NCBI GenBank assembly: GCA_934655835.1
Contig: CAKUHM010000079.1
Coordinates: 1-6,486, forward strand
From: an uncultured Collinsella sp.
GTDB lineage: Bacteria; Actinomycetota; Coriobacteriia; Coriobacteriales; Coriobacteriaceae
Length of the DNA stretch: 6,486 nt
Direction: 5' to 3'
Part shown: piece after piece, positions 1 to 5,255 of the stretch
Position numbering within the stretch: position 1 is the stretch's first letter
Layout of the letters: each line of letters begins with the position of its first letter
Position numbers and translations under genes: made by a program
The notes under the pieces: model-generated
Database searches by the model: none
The model's input: the letters and a program-made list of their open reading frames with translations, nothing else
What the model was told of the DNA's origin: nothing

Positions 1-185
1 GTATCGGGGTGCAAAAGCGAGAGCTTCTCGGTCTGCAGCGCCCAGGTCATGTCGAGCGCGGGACCCGTGGCACCAATGCACTCAAGAATGGTGTTGTAGG
101 CCCAGATGCGGTCGTCCTGCCCGATCATGGATCGGTGGATGGCGTACTCGATCAGGTTCTGCGCGGCCTCGCGCACGTCGGTCAT
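1..185 (-). CDS. galT: UTP/UDP-glucose--hexose-1-phosphate uridylyltransferase, class II GalT (partial, N-terminus)
   Basis: GalT transfers UMP between UDP-glucose and galactose-1-phosphate in the cytoplasmic Leloir pathway. Only the first 61 residues lie in the window; the rest is beyond the left edge. I read them from the minus strand: the protein begins MTDVREAAQNLIEYAIHRSM and continues with IGQDDRIWAYNTILECIGA. An N-terminal helix with a 'LI-YA---LI---DR-YA-N-LLE' pattern is typical of the Gram-positive-type (class II) GalT, not of the E. coli-type enzyme. The catalytic part is not visible. The start ATG (185-183) overlaps the galK stop TAA (187-185) by one base. The nearest G-rich ribosome-binding stretch (about 205-210) is some 19 bases away, so translational coupling to galK is likely. 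The call rests on the N-terminal pattern and on its place after galK. Confidence 0.85.
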   Translation of the reverse strand, partial: MTDVREAAQNLIEYAIHRSMIGQDDRIWAYNTILECIGATGPALDMTWALQTEKLSLLHPD

Positions 186-1390
186 TACAGCCATGCCGCG
201 TAAGCCCCCTTGTCAGAGATAGCGTAGTGACGGGCAGAGCCCTCGCCCAGCCAGTCATTCATCTTGGTAATGAAAGTGTCGACCAAATCGAGCGGCACGA
301 AGGCCTGGATGGTGCCGCCAAAGCCGCCGCCATGGATGCGGACGGCGCCGCGGCCGTCGAGCACGTGCTCGGCCAGCGCCAGGGCATACATGGAGGGCTG
401 CTCGGAGCCCAGCTTGGCAACGACATTCTGCAGGTACATGGCGGAGCTGGCGCCGGACTCGCGCGTCAGGACCAGGAACTGGTCGATGTCGCCGGCGTTC
501 AGAGCCGCCCAGCGCTTGTCGACCAGACCGTTCTCGTACCAGTAGTGAACGGCGCGCAGGCAGGCGCGGTCGCCCAGCTTGGCGCGCAGCTCGGGGAGCT
601 TGGCGTCAAAGTCGGCAACGTCGACCTCGCACAGACGTGCCTTGCCAAACTCGGCGGCGACGTCCTGCATCTCGCGCGGAACGGCGGCGTAGTCGTCGGT
701 AGCTGCCACATGGTCGGTGCCCACCTTAACGAGCACGAGCGCATAGCCGTGATCCTCAAAGTTGAGCTCGAGCTTCTGAGTTTTAGGCTGAGCCTGGTCC
801 TCAAAATCCATGTAGGCAAGGCCGCCCAGGCACACGGCAGCCTGGTCCATCAGGCCGCAGGGCTTGCCGTAGTAGTTGTTCTCGGTGCGCTGGCTCATCT
901 GCGCAAGCGCGACGGGCTCAATGGCGGGCGCGCCCCAGAGCGTCTCCATGGCGCGGCCGTATGCGGCCTCGACGGCAGCGGAGCTCGAAAGGCCGCCGCC
1001 CGAGGGGACGGAGCAGGTGAAGGCAAAGTCGAAGCCGTGGGGCTCAACGCCCAGGGCTGCAACTTCATGGGCCATGCCGCGGACGAGACTCGCGGACGTG
1101 CCCTTCTCGGACTCCTGAACATCCAGCGTGTCGAGCGTGATCTCAAAGGTGGGGTAGCCCTCGTCGGCGACGCGAACCTTGTTGGAGTCGGTTGCCACGG
1201 CGATGCCGTCAACGGCGACATCGAGCGAGCCGGCGATGACGTGGCCGCCCTCGTGGTCGGTGTGGTTGCCGCTGATCTCGGAGCGGCCGGGCGCGTGCAC
1301 GTAGAGCACCTGGCGGTCGCCGATGGGGCCAAACTCCTCCTCAAACAGCTTGGTGAGCGTGGCGAATGTCTTTTCGTCGGGGGTGGTCAT
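185..1390 (-). CDS. galK: galactokinase (GHMP kinase family), variant motif 1
   Basis: GalK phosphorylates alpha-D-galactose with ATP to galactose-1-phosphate, the first committed Leloir step. The protein has 401 residues, near the usual 380-400. Visible parts: a galactokinase signature region at residues 36-50 (RSEISGNHTDHEGGH); the GHMP ATP-binding glycine/serine loop at 130-139 (SGGGLSSSAA); the catalytic-Asp motif CGLMDQ with D182; and the C-terminal GHMP motif RIHGGGFGG at 351-359. The signature differs from the textbook GRVNLIGEHTDYN: the Glu is Asn42, while His43 and Asp45 are kept. I recall this form from galactokinase-family proteins of anaerobic Firmicutes and Coriobacteria. I chose the ATG at 1390 because AAGGAAAGGA lies just upstream and the family N-terminus fits. 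The open frame runs 29 codons further upstream, but that stretch crosses operator O1. The gene is first in galKT and faces a LacI-type regulator. Alternative: a kinase for a related sugar. Confidence 0.93.
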   Translation of the reverse strand: MTTPDEKTFATLTKLFEEEFGPIGDRQVLYVHAPGRSEISGNHTDHEGGHVIAGSLDVAVDGIAVATDSNKVRVADEGYPTFEITLDTLDVQESEKGTSASLVRGMAHEVAALGVEPHGFDFAFTCSVPSGGGLSSSAAVEAAYGRAMETLWGAPAIEPVALAQMSQRTENNYYGKPCGLMDQAAVCLGGLAYMDFEDQAQPKTQKLELNFEDHGYALVLVKVGTDHVAATDDYAAVPREMQDVAAEFGKARLCEVDVADFDAKLPELRAKLGDRACLRAVHYWYENGLVDKRWAALNAGDIDQFLVLTRESGASSAMYLQNVVAKLGSEQPSMYALALAEHVLDGRGAVRIHGGGFGGTIQAFVPLDLVDTFITKMNDWLGEGSARHYAISDKGAYAAWL

Positions 1391-1433
1391 GAGGGTCCTT
1401 TCCTTGGCGCGCACGGGTGAGTTTTGCGTTGTT

Positions 1434-1449
1434 ATGAGTACGTTAACAA
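1434..1449 (-). promoter_or_regulatory. LacI-type operator O1, upstream of galK
   Basis: The plus strand reads ATGAGTACGTTAACAA, centred on the CG at 1441-1442. It fits the LacI/GalR operator plan of a central CG with mirrored half-sites (ATG...ACGT...CA). It lies 44 bases upstream of the galK ATG, so it is in the leader or at the start of the transcript. Seventeen bases here (1431-1447) recur exactly, inverted, at 1500-1516. Binding by the neighbouring regulator is inferred. Confidence 0.75.
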
Positions 1450-1497
1450 TTTGAAGCGGTGTGAACTCAGCATCCACGATGCCGCACGGTAAAGGCT

Positions 1498-1513
1498 ATG
1501 TTAACGTACTCAT
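1498..1513 (+). promoter_or_regulatory. LacI-type operator O2, middle of the galK/regulator spacer
   Basis: The sequence ATGTTAACGTACTCAT is the reverse complement of the O1 core and is the most symmetric copy: 10 of 16 positions obey the dyad, with outer ATG/CAT and inner ACGT. Its centre (1505-1506) is 64 bp from that of O1, about six helical turns, so two bound dimers would face the same side of the helix. No convincing galK promoter was found by eye. It probably lies near O1/O2. Confidence 0.75.
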
Positions 1514-1549
1514 AACACAACGCATATCACTTTTTGAGAATCTGGTAAT

Positions 1550-1566
1550 CGGTCGAAATTCGGCCG
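1550..1566. promoter_or_regulatory. 17-bp dyad (unassigned) upstream of the regulator promoter
   Basis: CGGTCGAAATTCGGCCG is a near-perfect dyad: eight base pairs around a central A, with one mismatch (T1553/G1563). It abuts the proposed -35 box of the LacI-family gene and does not resemble O1-O3. It could be the site of a second regulator, or chance. There is no direct evidence of function. Confidence 0.3.
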
Positions 1567-1595
1567 TGAACGGTACTGCCGTATGGACTTATAAA
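1567..1595 (+). promoter_or_regulatory. putative promoter of the LacI-family regulator
   Basis: A -10 box TATAAA (1590-1595) is preceded, after a 17-bp spacer, by a weak -35 TGAACG (1567-1572). Transcription would start near 1602. That leaves a leader of about 127 bases in which operator O3 sits about 20 bases downstream of the start, a fitting place for autorepression. Confidence 0.45.
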
Positions 1596-1620
1596 GCAGA
1601 AGAGGTGCAGATAGAAAAAG

Positions 1621-1636
1621 TAGAGTACGTTAACAT
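1621..1636 (+). promoter_or_regulatory. LacI-type operator O3, upstream of the regulator gene
   Basis: The sequence TAGAGTACGTTAACAT shares the 12-base run GAGTACGTTAAC (1623-1634) with O1, in the same orientation, and has the central CG at 1628-1629. It lies about 93 bases before the regulator's start codon and just after its proposed promoter, which suggests autoregulation. Confidence 0.7.
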
Positions 1637-1728
1637 GCGTCCGACGATAGCGGGCCTCGGCGCGGGGTGTATTTCTGCCCGGGCCGGCATTCACGCTATT
1701 CAGATCTCGCAAGGGTGAAGGTGATCTT

Positions 1729-2760
1729 GTGGCAAGGCGCCCCTCCAACGATACAGGCTCGCGTCCGGTCTCCATGGCCGACGTCGCCCGCGCTGCTGGC
1801 GTTTCGCAGCAGACGGTTTCGCGCGTCGCCAACGGCTTGCCTAACGTCAACGAGCAGACGCGCCAGCGCGTGCAAGCCGCTATGCAAGAGCTCGGCTTCC
1901 GTCCGAGTTATGCCGGTCGTTCGCTGCGCGACGGCCGTTACCATTCGGTCGGCCTGTGCGTCAACGATGTCACCAAATTTGGCAACCTCTCAATGATCGA
2001 CGGTATCGCCAGTGCCGCTCGCGAGCATGGCTGCGCCATCACGCTGGTCGAGATGTCCAAGACCGAGGAGTTTTCGCTTGCCGAAGCCACGCGTCGCATG
2101 GCGGCGCTGCCGGTCGATGGCATCATCATCGGCATGAGCCGCATGGCGCCCGACTTTGAGTCTTTCGAACCGCTGCCGGGTATCGGCACGGTTGTTGTCA
2201 CCATGTACGCACATTCGCGCGTGACCACGGTCGATTCCGACCATTACGGCTGCTCGCTGCTGCTTATGGATCACCTGTTTGAGCTTGGTCACGAACAGAT
2301 TCGCTATATCGGCGGCCCGTCCTTCTCGGTGGACGAGCAGTTCCGCCGCGCCGGTTGGCAAGATGCGCTCAAGCGCAGGCATATTGAGCCGACGGAGCCG
2401 CTCGAGGGCGATTGGTCTGCCAACAGCGGCTACGAAGCCGGCAGGTATCTGGCCGAGCACGACCGCGCCATGACGGCGATCTATGCGGCAAACGATCAGA
2501 TGGCAAACGGAGCGATTGCCGCGCTGCGCGATAGCGGCCTGCGCGTGCCCGAGGACGTGAGCGTGGTGGGTGTCGACGATTCGCTCGACGACTTTGTTGC
2601 ACACAACGAACTCACGACCGTGCGGTTCGATCTGCATCAGCGTGGACGCGAGGTGTTTGAGCATGCGGTTCCCAAGGAGGGGACGCCGGGCAAGACCGTC
2701 GCGATCCGTATCCCCGGCCAGCTCATCGTTCGACATACCACAGCGGCTCCGCGCGCGTAG
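1729..2760 (+). CDS. LacI/GalR-family transcriptional regulator, probable regulator of galKT
   Basis: A 343-residue LacI-family DNA-binding protein, of normal family length. Residues 16-36 form the N-terminal helix-turn-helix (MADVARAAGVSQQTVSRVAN), followed by the third helix (NEQTRQRVQAAMQELGF, 41-57) and the hinge (about 58-70, RPSYAGRSLRDGR). The rest is a periplasmic-binding-protein-like sugar-sensing domain, with the typical blocks DGIIIG, HLFELGHEQIRYIGG, AIYAANDQMANGAIAALRD and VPEDVSVVGVDD. The start is GTG at 1729, supported by AAGGTG at 1718-1723; a later in-frame ATG would begin right at the HTH and cut the usual N-terminal arm. The gene is divergent from galKT, and three matching operators lie between them, so it is most likely a GalR-type repressor released by galactose or a derivative. 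The effector cannot be read from the sequence. Confidence 0.93.
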   Translation: MARRPSNDTGSRPVSMADVARAAGVSQQTVSRVANGLPNVNEQTRQRVQAAMQELGFRPSYAGRSLRDGRYHSVGLCVNDVTKFGNLSMIDGIASAAREHGCAITLVEMSKTEEFSLAEATRRMAALPVDGIIIGMSRMAPDFESFEPLPGIGTVVVTMYAHSRVTTVDSDHYGCSLLLMDHLFELGHEQIRYIGGPSFSVDEQFRRAGWQDALKRRHIEPTEPLEGDWSANSGYEAGRYLAEHDRAMTAIYAANDQMANGAIAALRDSGLRVPEDVSVVGVDDSLDDFVAHNELTTVRFDLHQRGREVFEHAVPKEGTPGKTVAIRIPGQLIVRHTTAAPRA

Positions 2761-2787
2761 TTTGCGCAGGTCAACGGCGTGTTGCTG

Positions 2788-2804
2788 CGTTTGGATAACA
2801 AACG
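2788..2804. other. 6-bp perfect dyad between the lacI-type gene and fprA
   Basis: CGTTTG and CAAACG are separated by GATAA. There is no following T-tract, so it is not an intrinsic terminator for the upstream gene. It is centred about 63 bp before the proposed fprA transcription start, where an activator could bind. Function unknown. Confidence 0.3.
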
Positions 2805-2843
2805 GTAAGGATGCCGGCAGATAGCTGTTGGGATGCAGCCGAG

Positions 2844-2852
2844 TGCTATGAT
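2844..2852 (+). promoter_or_regulatory. extended -10 promoter of fprA
   Basis: TGCTATGAT contains the extended -10 TG (2844-2845) and a good -10 hexamer TATGAT (2847-2852). No clear -35 is present (CTGTTG at 2825-2830 is the best), as is common with extended -10 promoters. Transcription would start near 2859, giving a leader of about 30 bases. Confidence 0.55.
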
Positions 2853-2873
2853 AGACGGGTTCTTTTGTCTATC
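2850..2873. promoter_or_regulatory. 7-bp perfect inverted repeat over the fprA -10/start region (candidate operator)
   Basis: GATAGAC (2850-2856) and GTCTATC (2867-2873) are perfect complements separated by 10 bases. The left arm overlaps the end of the -10 box and the right arm ends one base before the Shine-Dalgarno AGGAGG (2875-2880). Most of the left arm would lie upstream of the transcript start, so a DNA-level repressor site is more likely than an RNA hairpin. Confidence 0.45.
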
Positions 2874-2889
2874 TAGGAGGCTTTGCCTG

Positions 2890-4050
2890 ATGGAGATCAC
2901 CAAGGATATCCGCTACGTTGGCGTCGACGATCACGACATCGACCTGTTCGAGGGCCAGTACGACGTGTCCGAGAACGGTATGGCATACAACAGCTACGTT
3001 ATCTTGGGCGAGAAGATTGCAGTCGCTGATTCGGTCGACGGCGGTTTTGTTGACGAGTGGCTCGGCAACATCGAGGCCGTGCTCGACGGCCGTACGCCCG
3101 ATTACCTGGTCGTTCACCACATGGAGCCCGATCACTCCGCTGGCATCGCCGCTTTTATGGAGCGCTATCCCCAGGCCCAGATCGTGGCCAGCATGGGCGC
3201 CTTCCGCATGATGGTCAACTACTTTGGCACCGATTACCCCGAGCGCAAGATGGTCGTCAAAGAGGGCGACGTGCTCGACCTGGGCGGCCACAGCCTGACC
3301 TTCGTCGGCGCCCCCAACGTGCACTGGCCCGAGGTGCTCTTCTCCTACGAGGCCACCGATAAGGTGCTCTTTAGTGCCGACGGCTTTGGCAAGTTCGGCG
3401 CCAACGACATCGAGGACCCGGAAGGCTGGGCCTGCGAGGCGCGTCGTTACTACTTTGGTATCGTGGGCAAGTTCGGCAAGTTCGTGCAGGCCGTGCTCAA
3501 GAAGGCCGCCGATCTGGATATTCAGATCATCTGCCCGCTCCACGGCCCCGTGCTGACCGAGAACCTGGGCTATTACCTCAACACCTACAACACCTGGTCG
3601 AGCTACCAGCCCGAGGACGAGGGCATCACCATTGCCTACGCGAGCGTCTACGGTCATCTGAAGGCTGCCGTCGAGGAGCTCGCTTCTGCGCTCGAGGCTC
3701 GCGGCCAGAAGGTCTCCGTCTTTGACCTGGCTCGCGACGATATGGCCGAGGCTGTTGAGGATGCGTTCCGCTACGACCGCCTGGTGCTTGCCTCCATTAC
3801 CTATCAGGGCGAGATCTTCCCGTTCATGAGCACCTTCATCCACACGCTCGCCGAGCATGCCTACCAGAACCGCACCGTGGCACTCGTCGAGGCCGGCTCT
3901 TGGGCACCTGCCGCTGCCAAGGTTATGACCAAGGAGCTCGAGGGCATGAAGGACATCACCCTGACGCAGAACAAGGTGACCGTCCTGGGTTCGCTCAACG
4001 ACGCATCGCGCGCTCAGATCGAGGCCCTCGCCGACGAGCTTTCCAAGTAG
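2890..4050 (+). CDS. fprA: FprA-family A-type flavoprotein (flavodiiron O2/NO reductase)
   Basis: Flavodiiron proteins reduce O2 to water and/or NO to N2O in the cytoplasm of anaerobes, taking electrons from rubredoxin, a flavoprotein or F420H2. This 386-residue protein has the two class A domains. The N-terminal metallo-beta-lactamase-like domain (about 1-245) carries the full di-iron ligand set: H77, E79, D81, H82 (HHMEPDHS), H145 (APNVHWPE), D164 (FSADGFGKFG) and H218 (CPLHGP). The C-terminal flavodoxin domain (about 247-386) has FMN-loop motifs YASVYGHLK (250-258), SITYQGEIFP (302-311) and GSWAPAAAK (336-344). No C-terminal rubredoxin or NAD(P)H oxidoreductase domain is present, so a separate electron donor is needed. 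The start ATG at 2890 follows a perfect AGGAGG with 9-nt spacing; 19 upstream in-frame codons lack a ribosome-binding site and overlap the promoter. It seems monocistronic. O2 versus NO preference cannot be told from sequence. Confidence 0.95.
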   Translation: MEITKDIRYVGVDDHDIDLFEGQYDVSENGMAYNSYVILGEKIAVADSVDGGFVDEWLGNIEAVLDGRTPDYLVVHHMEPDHSAGIAAFMERYPQAQIVASMGAFRMMVNYFGTDYPERKMVVKEGDVLDLGGHSLTFVGAPNVHWPEVLFSYEATDKVLFSADGFGKFGANDIEDPEGWACEARRYYFGIVGKFGKFVQAVLKKAADLDIQIICPLHGPVLTENLGYYLNTYNTWSSYQPEDEGITIAYASVYGHLKAAVEELASALEARGQKVSVFDLARDDMAEAVEDAFRYDRLVLASITYQGEIFPFMSTFIHTLAEHAYQNRTVALVEAGSWAPAAAKVMTKELEGMKDITLTQNKVTVLGSLNDASRAQIEALADELSK

Positions 4051-4071
4051 CGACACTCCACTTCCACCGTC

Positions 4072-4119
4072 AAAACCACCACAAAGGTGCCTGTCCCCTT
4101 TGTGGTGGTTTTTGTTTTT
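4072..4119 (+). terminator. intrinsic terminator of fprA, probably bidirectional, with REP-like loop motif
   Basis: A perfect 16-bp stem pairs 4072-4087 (AAAACCACCACAAAGG) with 4097-4112, with a 9-base loop, followed by a T-rich tract (TTTTTGTTTTT, 4109-4119). It ends fprA. The T-tract overlaps the stop codon (4118-4120) of the convergent DeoR gene. Read on the minus strand, the stem ends in TTTTG, so it may also stop that transcript, less strongly. The 3' part of the left arm plus the loop and start of the right arm read GGTGCCTGTCCCC (4086-4098). Confidence 0.9.
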
Positions 4120-4921
4120 AGGCGGTGGCGATGATGAGGGCCGGACGAGTGTCGTCGGTGGTCTCGGCGATTGAGGTAGCGATGGAGCCATCGGGGTCAC
4201 GGTCCATCACGATGGCGTCGACGTCGGTGAGTTCGGCGAAGCGGTACATGCCGCGTCCGTTGACCTTGCTCGCGTCCATGAGGGCGACGCTTTGACGTGC
4301 GGCGGCGATCATGGCTGTTTTGGTCTCGGCCATCTGCGGAAAGTCGGTCGTAAAGCCGCAGCCGGGAACAAAAGCTCCAGGGCACATGACGGCAAGGTCG
4401 GCGTGAACCATCTGGAGCGCTTGCATAGTGAGCGGTCCGTATAGATAGCGATGGCCTTTGCGCAGCGCGCCTCCCAACATGACGACGTCGACCGAGGGCA
4501 TGCTTTCGTCGATGTAATCGGAGATGGTGATGTCGGCCGTGATGACGGTGATGCCGTCGCGCTGGTCGAGGAGCCGGACAAATTCGAGCGCCGTGGTGCC
4601 CGAGTCGACGAGCAGCGTGTCTCCGTCGCTGACGAGCTCAATGGCACTTTGGGCGATCGCCTGCTTTGCGGCAACGTTGACGTTGATGCGGCGGTCCTGC
4701 GTGGAGACGGTCAACCGCTTGTGGAGTGACACGGCGCCGCCATGCGTGCGGCGCAGTTTGCCGGCCTCGGCGAGGGCGTCCAAGTCGGCTCGGGCCGTGA
4801 CGGAGGACACGCCAAAGGTCTGGGCGATTTCTGCCACCTGTACCGAGGCATTGTGCTCGAGCATTTCCATGATGGCGGCACGGCGTTCGTCGGCAAAAGC
4901 TCGGGTTGCAACTTGGACCAT
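4118..4921 (-). CDS. DeoR/GlpR-family transcriptional repressor
   Basis: A sugar-phosphate-responsive repressor of the DeoR family; 267 residues from the chosen start (family about 250-260). The N-terminal winged helix-turn-helix (about 10-62) has ADERRAAIMEML, VAEIAQTFGVSSVTARADLDAL and the typical wing RRTHGGAV. The C-terminal sugar-phosphate-binding domain shows VDSGTT (105-110), VITADI (126-131), the MLGG motif (148-151) and the late block AETKTAMIAAARQSVALMDASK (198-219). I chose the ATG at 4921 because GGAG sits 5 nt upstream, the family usually begins close to 'ERR--I', and the DNA before it is AT-rich like a leader. An in-frame ATG at 4978 would add 19 residues but has only A-rich sequence before it. 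The gene is divergent from the class II aldolase, so it probably represses that gene and/or itself. Its effector is unknown; tagatose- or fructose-phosphates are plausible. Confidence 0.92.
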   Translation of the reverse strand: MVQVATRAFADERRAAIMEMLEHNASVQVAEIAQTFGVSSVTARADLDALAEAGKLRRTHGGAVSLHKRLTVSTQDRRINVNVAAKQAIAQSAIELVSDGDTLLVDSGTTALEFVRLLDQRDGITVITADITISDYIDESMPSVDVVMLGGALRKGHRYLYGPLTMQALQMVHADLAVMCPGAFVPGCGFTTDFPQMAETKTAMIAAARQSVALMDASKVNGRGMYRFAELTDVDAIVMDRDPDGSIATSIAETTDDTRPALIIATA

Positions 4922-5014
4922 GTCAACTCCATTCTCAGCCAAATTTGCAGGAATTGTGTTGAGTTCATTTTCGTTCATTTTCTTTTTGAGTAAGAAAACG
5001 CCTTTCGATTACTT

Positions 5015-5036
5015 ATCTTTTCTATAAAAGAAAGAT
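5015..5036. promoter_or_regulatory. imperfect dyad over the deoR-type -10 box (candidate operator)
   Basis: ATCTTT (5015-5020) and AAAGAT (5031-5036) are perfect complements flanking the AT-rich -10 region. The minus strand reads CTTTCTTTTATAGAAAAG, recalling the TTTC/CTTTC-rich operators described for DeoR-family sugar regulators such as AgaR. Autoregulation is inferred. Confidence 0.4.
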
Positions 5037-5049
5037 ACTCAAGGCTCAA
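5021..5049 (-). promoter_or_regulatory. sigma70-type promoter of the DeoR-family gene
   Basis: On the minus strand, -35 TTGAGC (5049-5044) and -10 TATAGA (5026-5021) are separated by exactly 17 bp. The start would be near 5014, giving a leader of about 93 bases to the ATG at 4921, or about 36 to the ATG at 4978. This is the best promoter in the window by eye. Confidence 0.65.
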
Positions 5050-5058
5050 AACTCAATA
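5038..5058. repeat. three tandem CTCAANN heptads over the deoR-type -35 box
   Basis: CTCAA begins at 5038, 5045 and 5052, exactly 7 bp apart (CTCAAgg, CTCAAaa, CTCAAta). On the minus strand this is TTGAG repeated three times, and the middle copy forms the -35 box. It could be a regulator site or merely promoter-like redundancy. Confidence 0.5.
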
Positions 5059-5144
5059 TCGAACGCATGCGCTCGGCACAAAACCCTTCCGTTTGCTTTT
5101 CAAAAATGAAGGCTCGACCTCGCGCGACGACAACATCTCGCACA

Positions 5145-5170
5145 TTCATACCCGCCGAATTTCATACAAT
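5145..5170 (+). promoter_or_regulatory. putative promoter region of the class II aldolase gene
   Basis: TACAAT (5165-5170) is a good -10 box; transcription would start near 5177, a leader of about 80 bases. No good -35 lies at the right distance. A 7-base direct repeat TTCATAC (5145-5151 and 5161-5167) overlaps the -10 and may be a regulator site. The rest of the divergent spacer (5059-5144) shows nothing I can assign. Confidence 0.35.
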
Positions 5171-5235
5171 GGGCGCAGCAAAACGCAAGGTAAAACGCCT
5201 TGCGAACACGTACGCCCGATGTCCAGATGCGGGCG
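5171..5235 (+). other. structured 5' leader of the aldolase gene with alternative hairpins
   Basis: CGCAAGG (5184-5190) pairs with CCTTGCG (5198-5204) around a 7-nt loop. An outer GGGCG (5171-5175) can pair with CGCCC (5213-5217), leaving a symmetric 8x8 internal loop. Alternatively CGCCCG (5213-5218) pairs with CGGGCG (5230-5235), ending five bases before the Shine-Dalgarno. The two pairings exclude each other. I do not recognise a known riboswitch. Confidence 0.4.
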
Positions 5236-5255
5236 AGGGAGAGGAGCAAACGCTC

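Noticed and set aside
227..1420. Plus-strand open frame of 397 codons opposite galK
   Set aside because: It is an antisense shadow produced by G/C third positions in galK. Its translation is Ala/Gly/Val/His-rich and shows no family motifs, while the minus strand encodes a full GHMP kinase.
1391..1477. 29-codon N-terminal extension of galK
   Set aside because: It would encode operator O1 and the leader. The ATG at 1390 has its own ribosome-binding sequence and fits the family start.
1461..1718. Small plus-strand frame of 85 codons in the galK/regulator spacer
   Set aside because: It spans operators O2 and O3 and the regulator promoter, has no ribosome-binding site and shows no coding bias.
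2788..2804. Hairpin after the LacI-type gene as its terminator
   Set aside because: Only a 6-bp stem with no T-tract follows, so it was not called a terminator. I see no clear intrinsic terminator for that gene before fprA.
2869..4200. Minus-strand open frame of 443 codons opposite fprA
   Set aside because: Shadow of fprA. It runs through the terminator and the 3' end of the next gene, has low-complexity composition and no recognisable domain.
5067..5255. 63-codon upstream extension of the aldolase frame (Arg/Thr/Ala-rich N-terminus)
   Set aside because: The family starts at MALVTTEKML, a good Shine-Dalgarno precedes 5256, and the upstream part overlaps the proposed promoter and leader hairpins. 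No targeting-peptide role is expected in bacteria.
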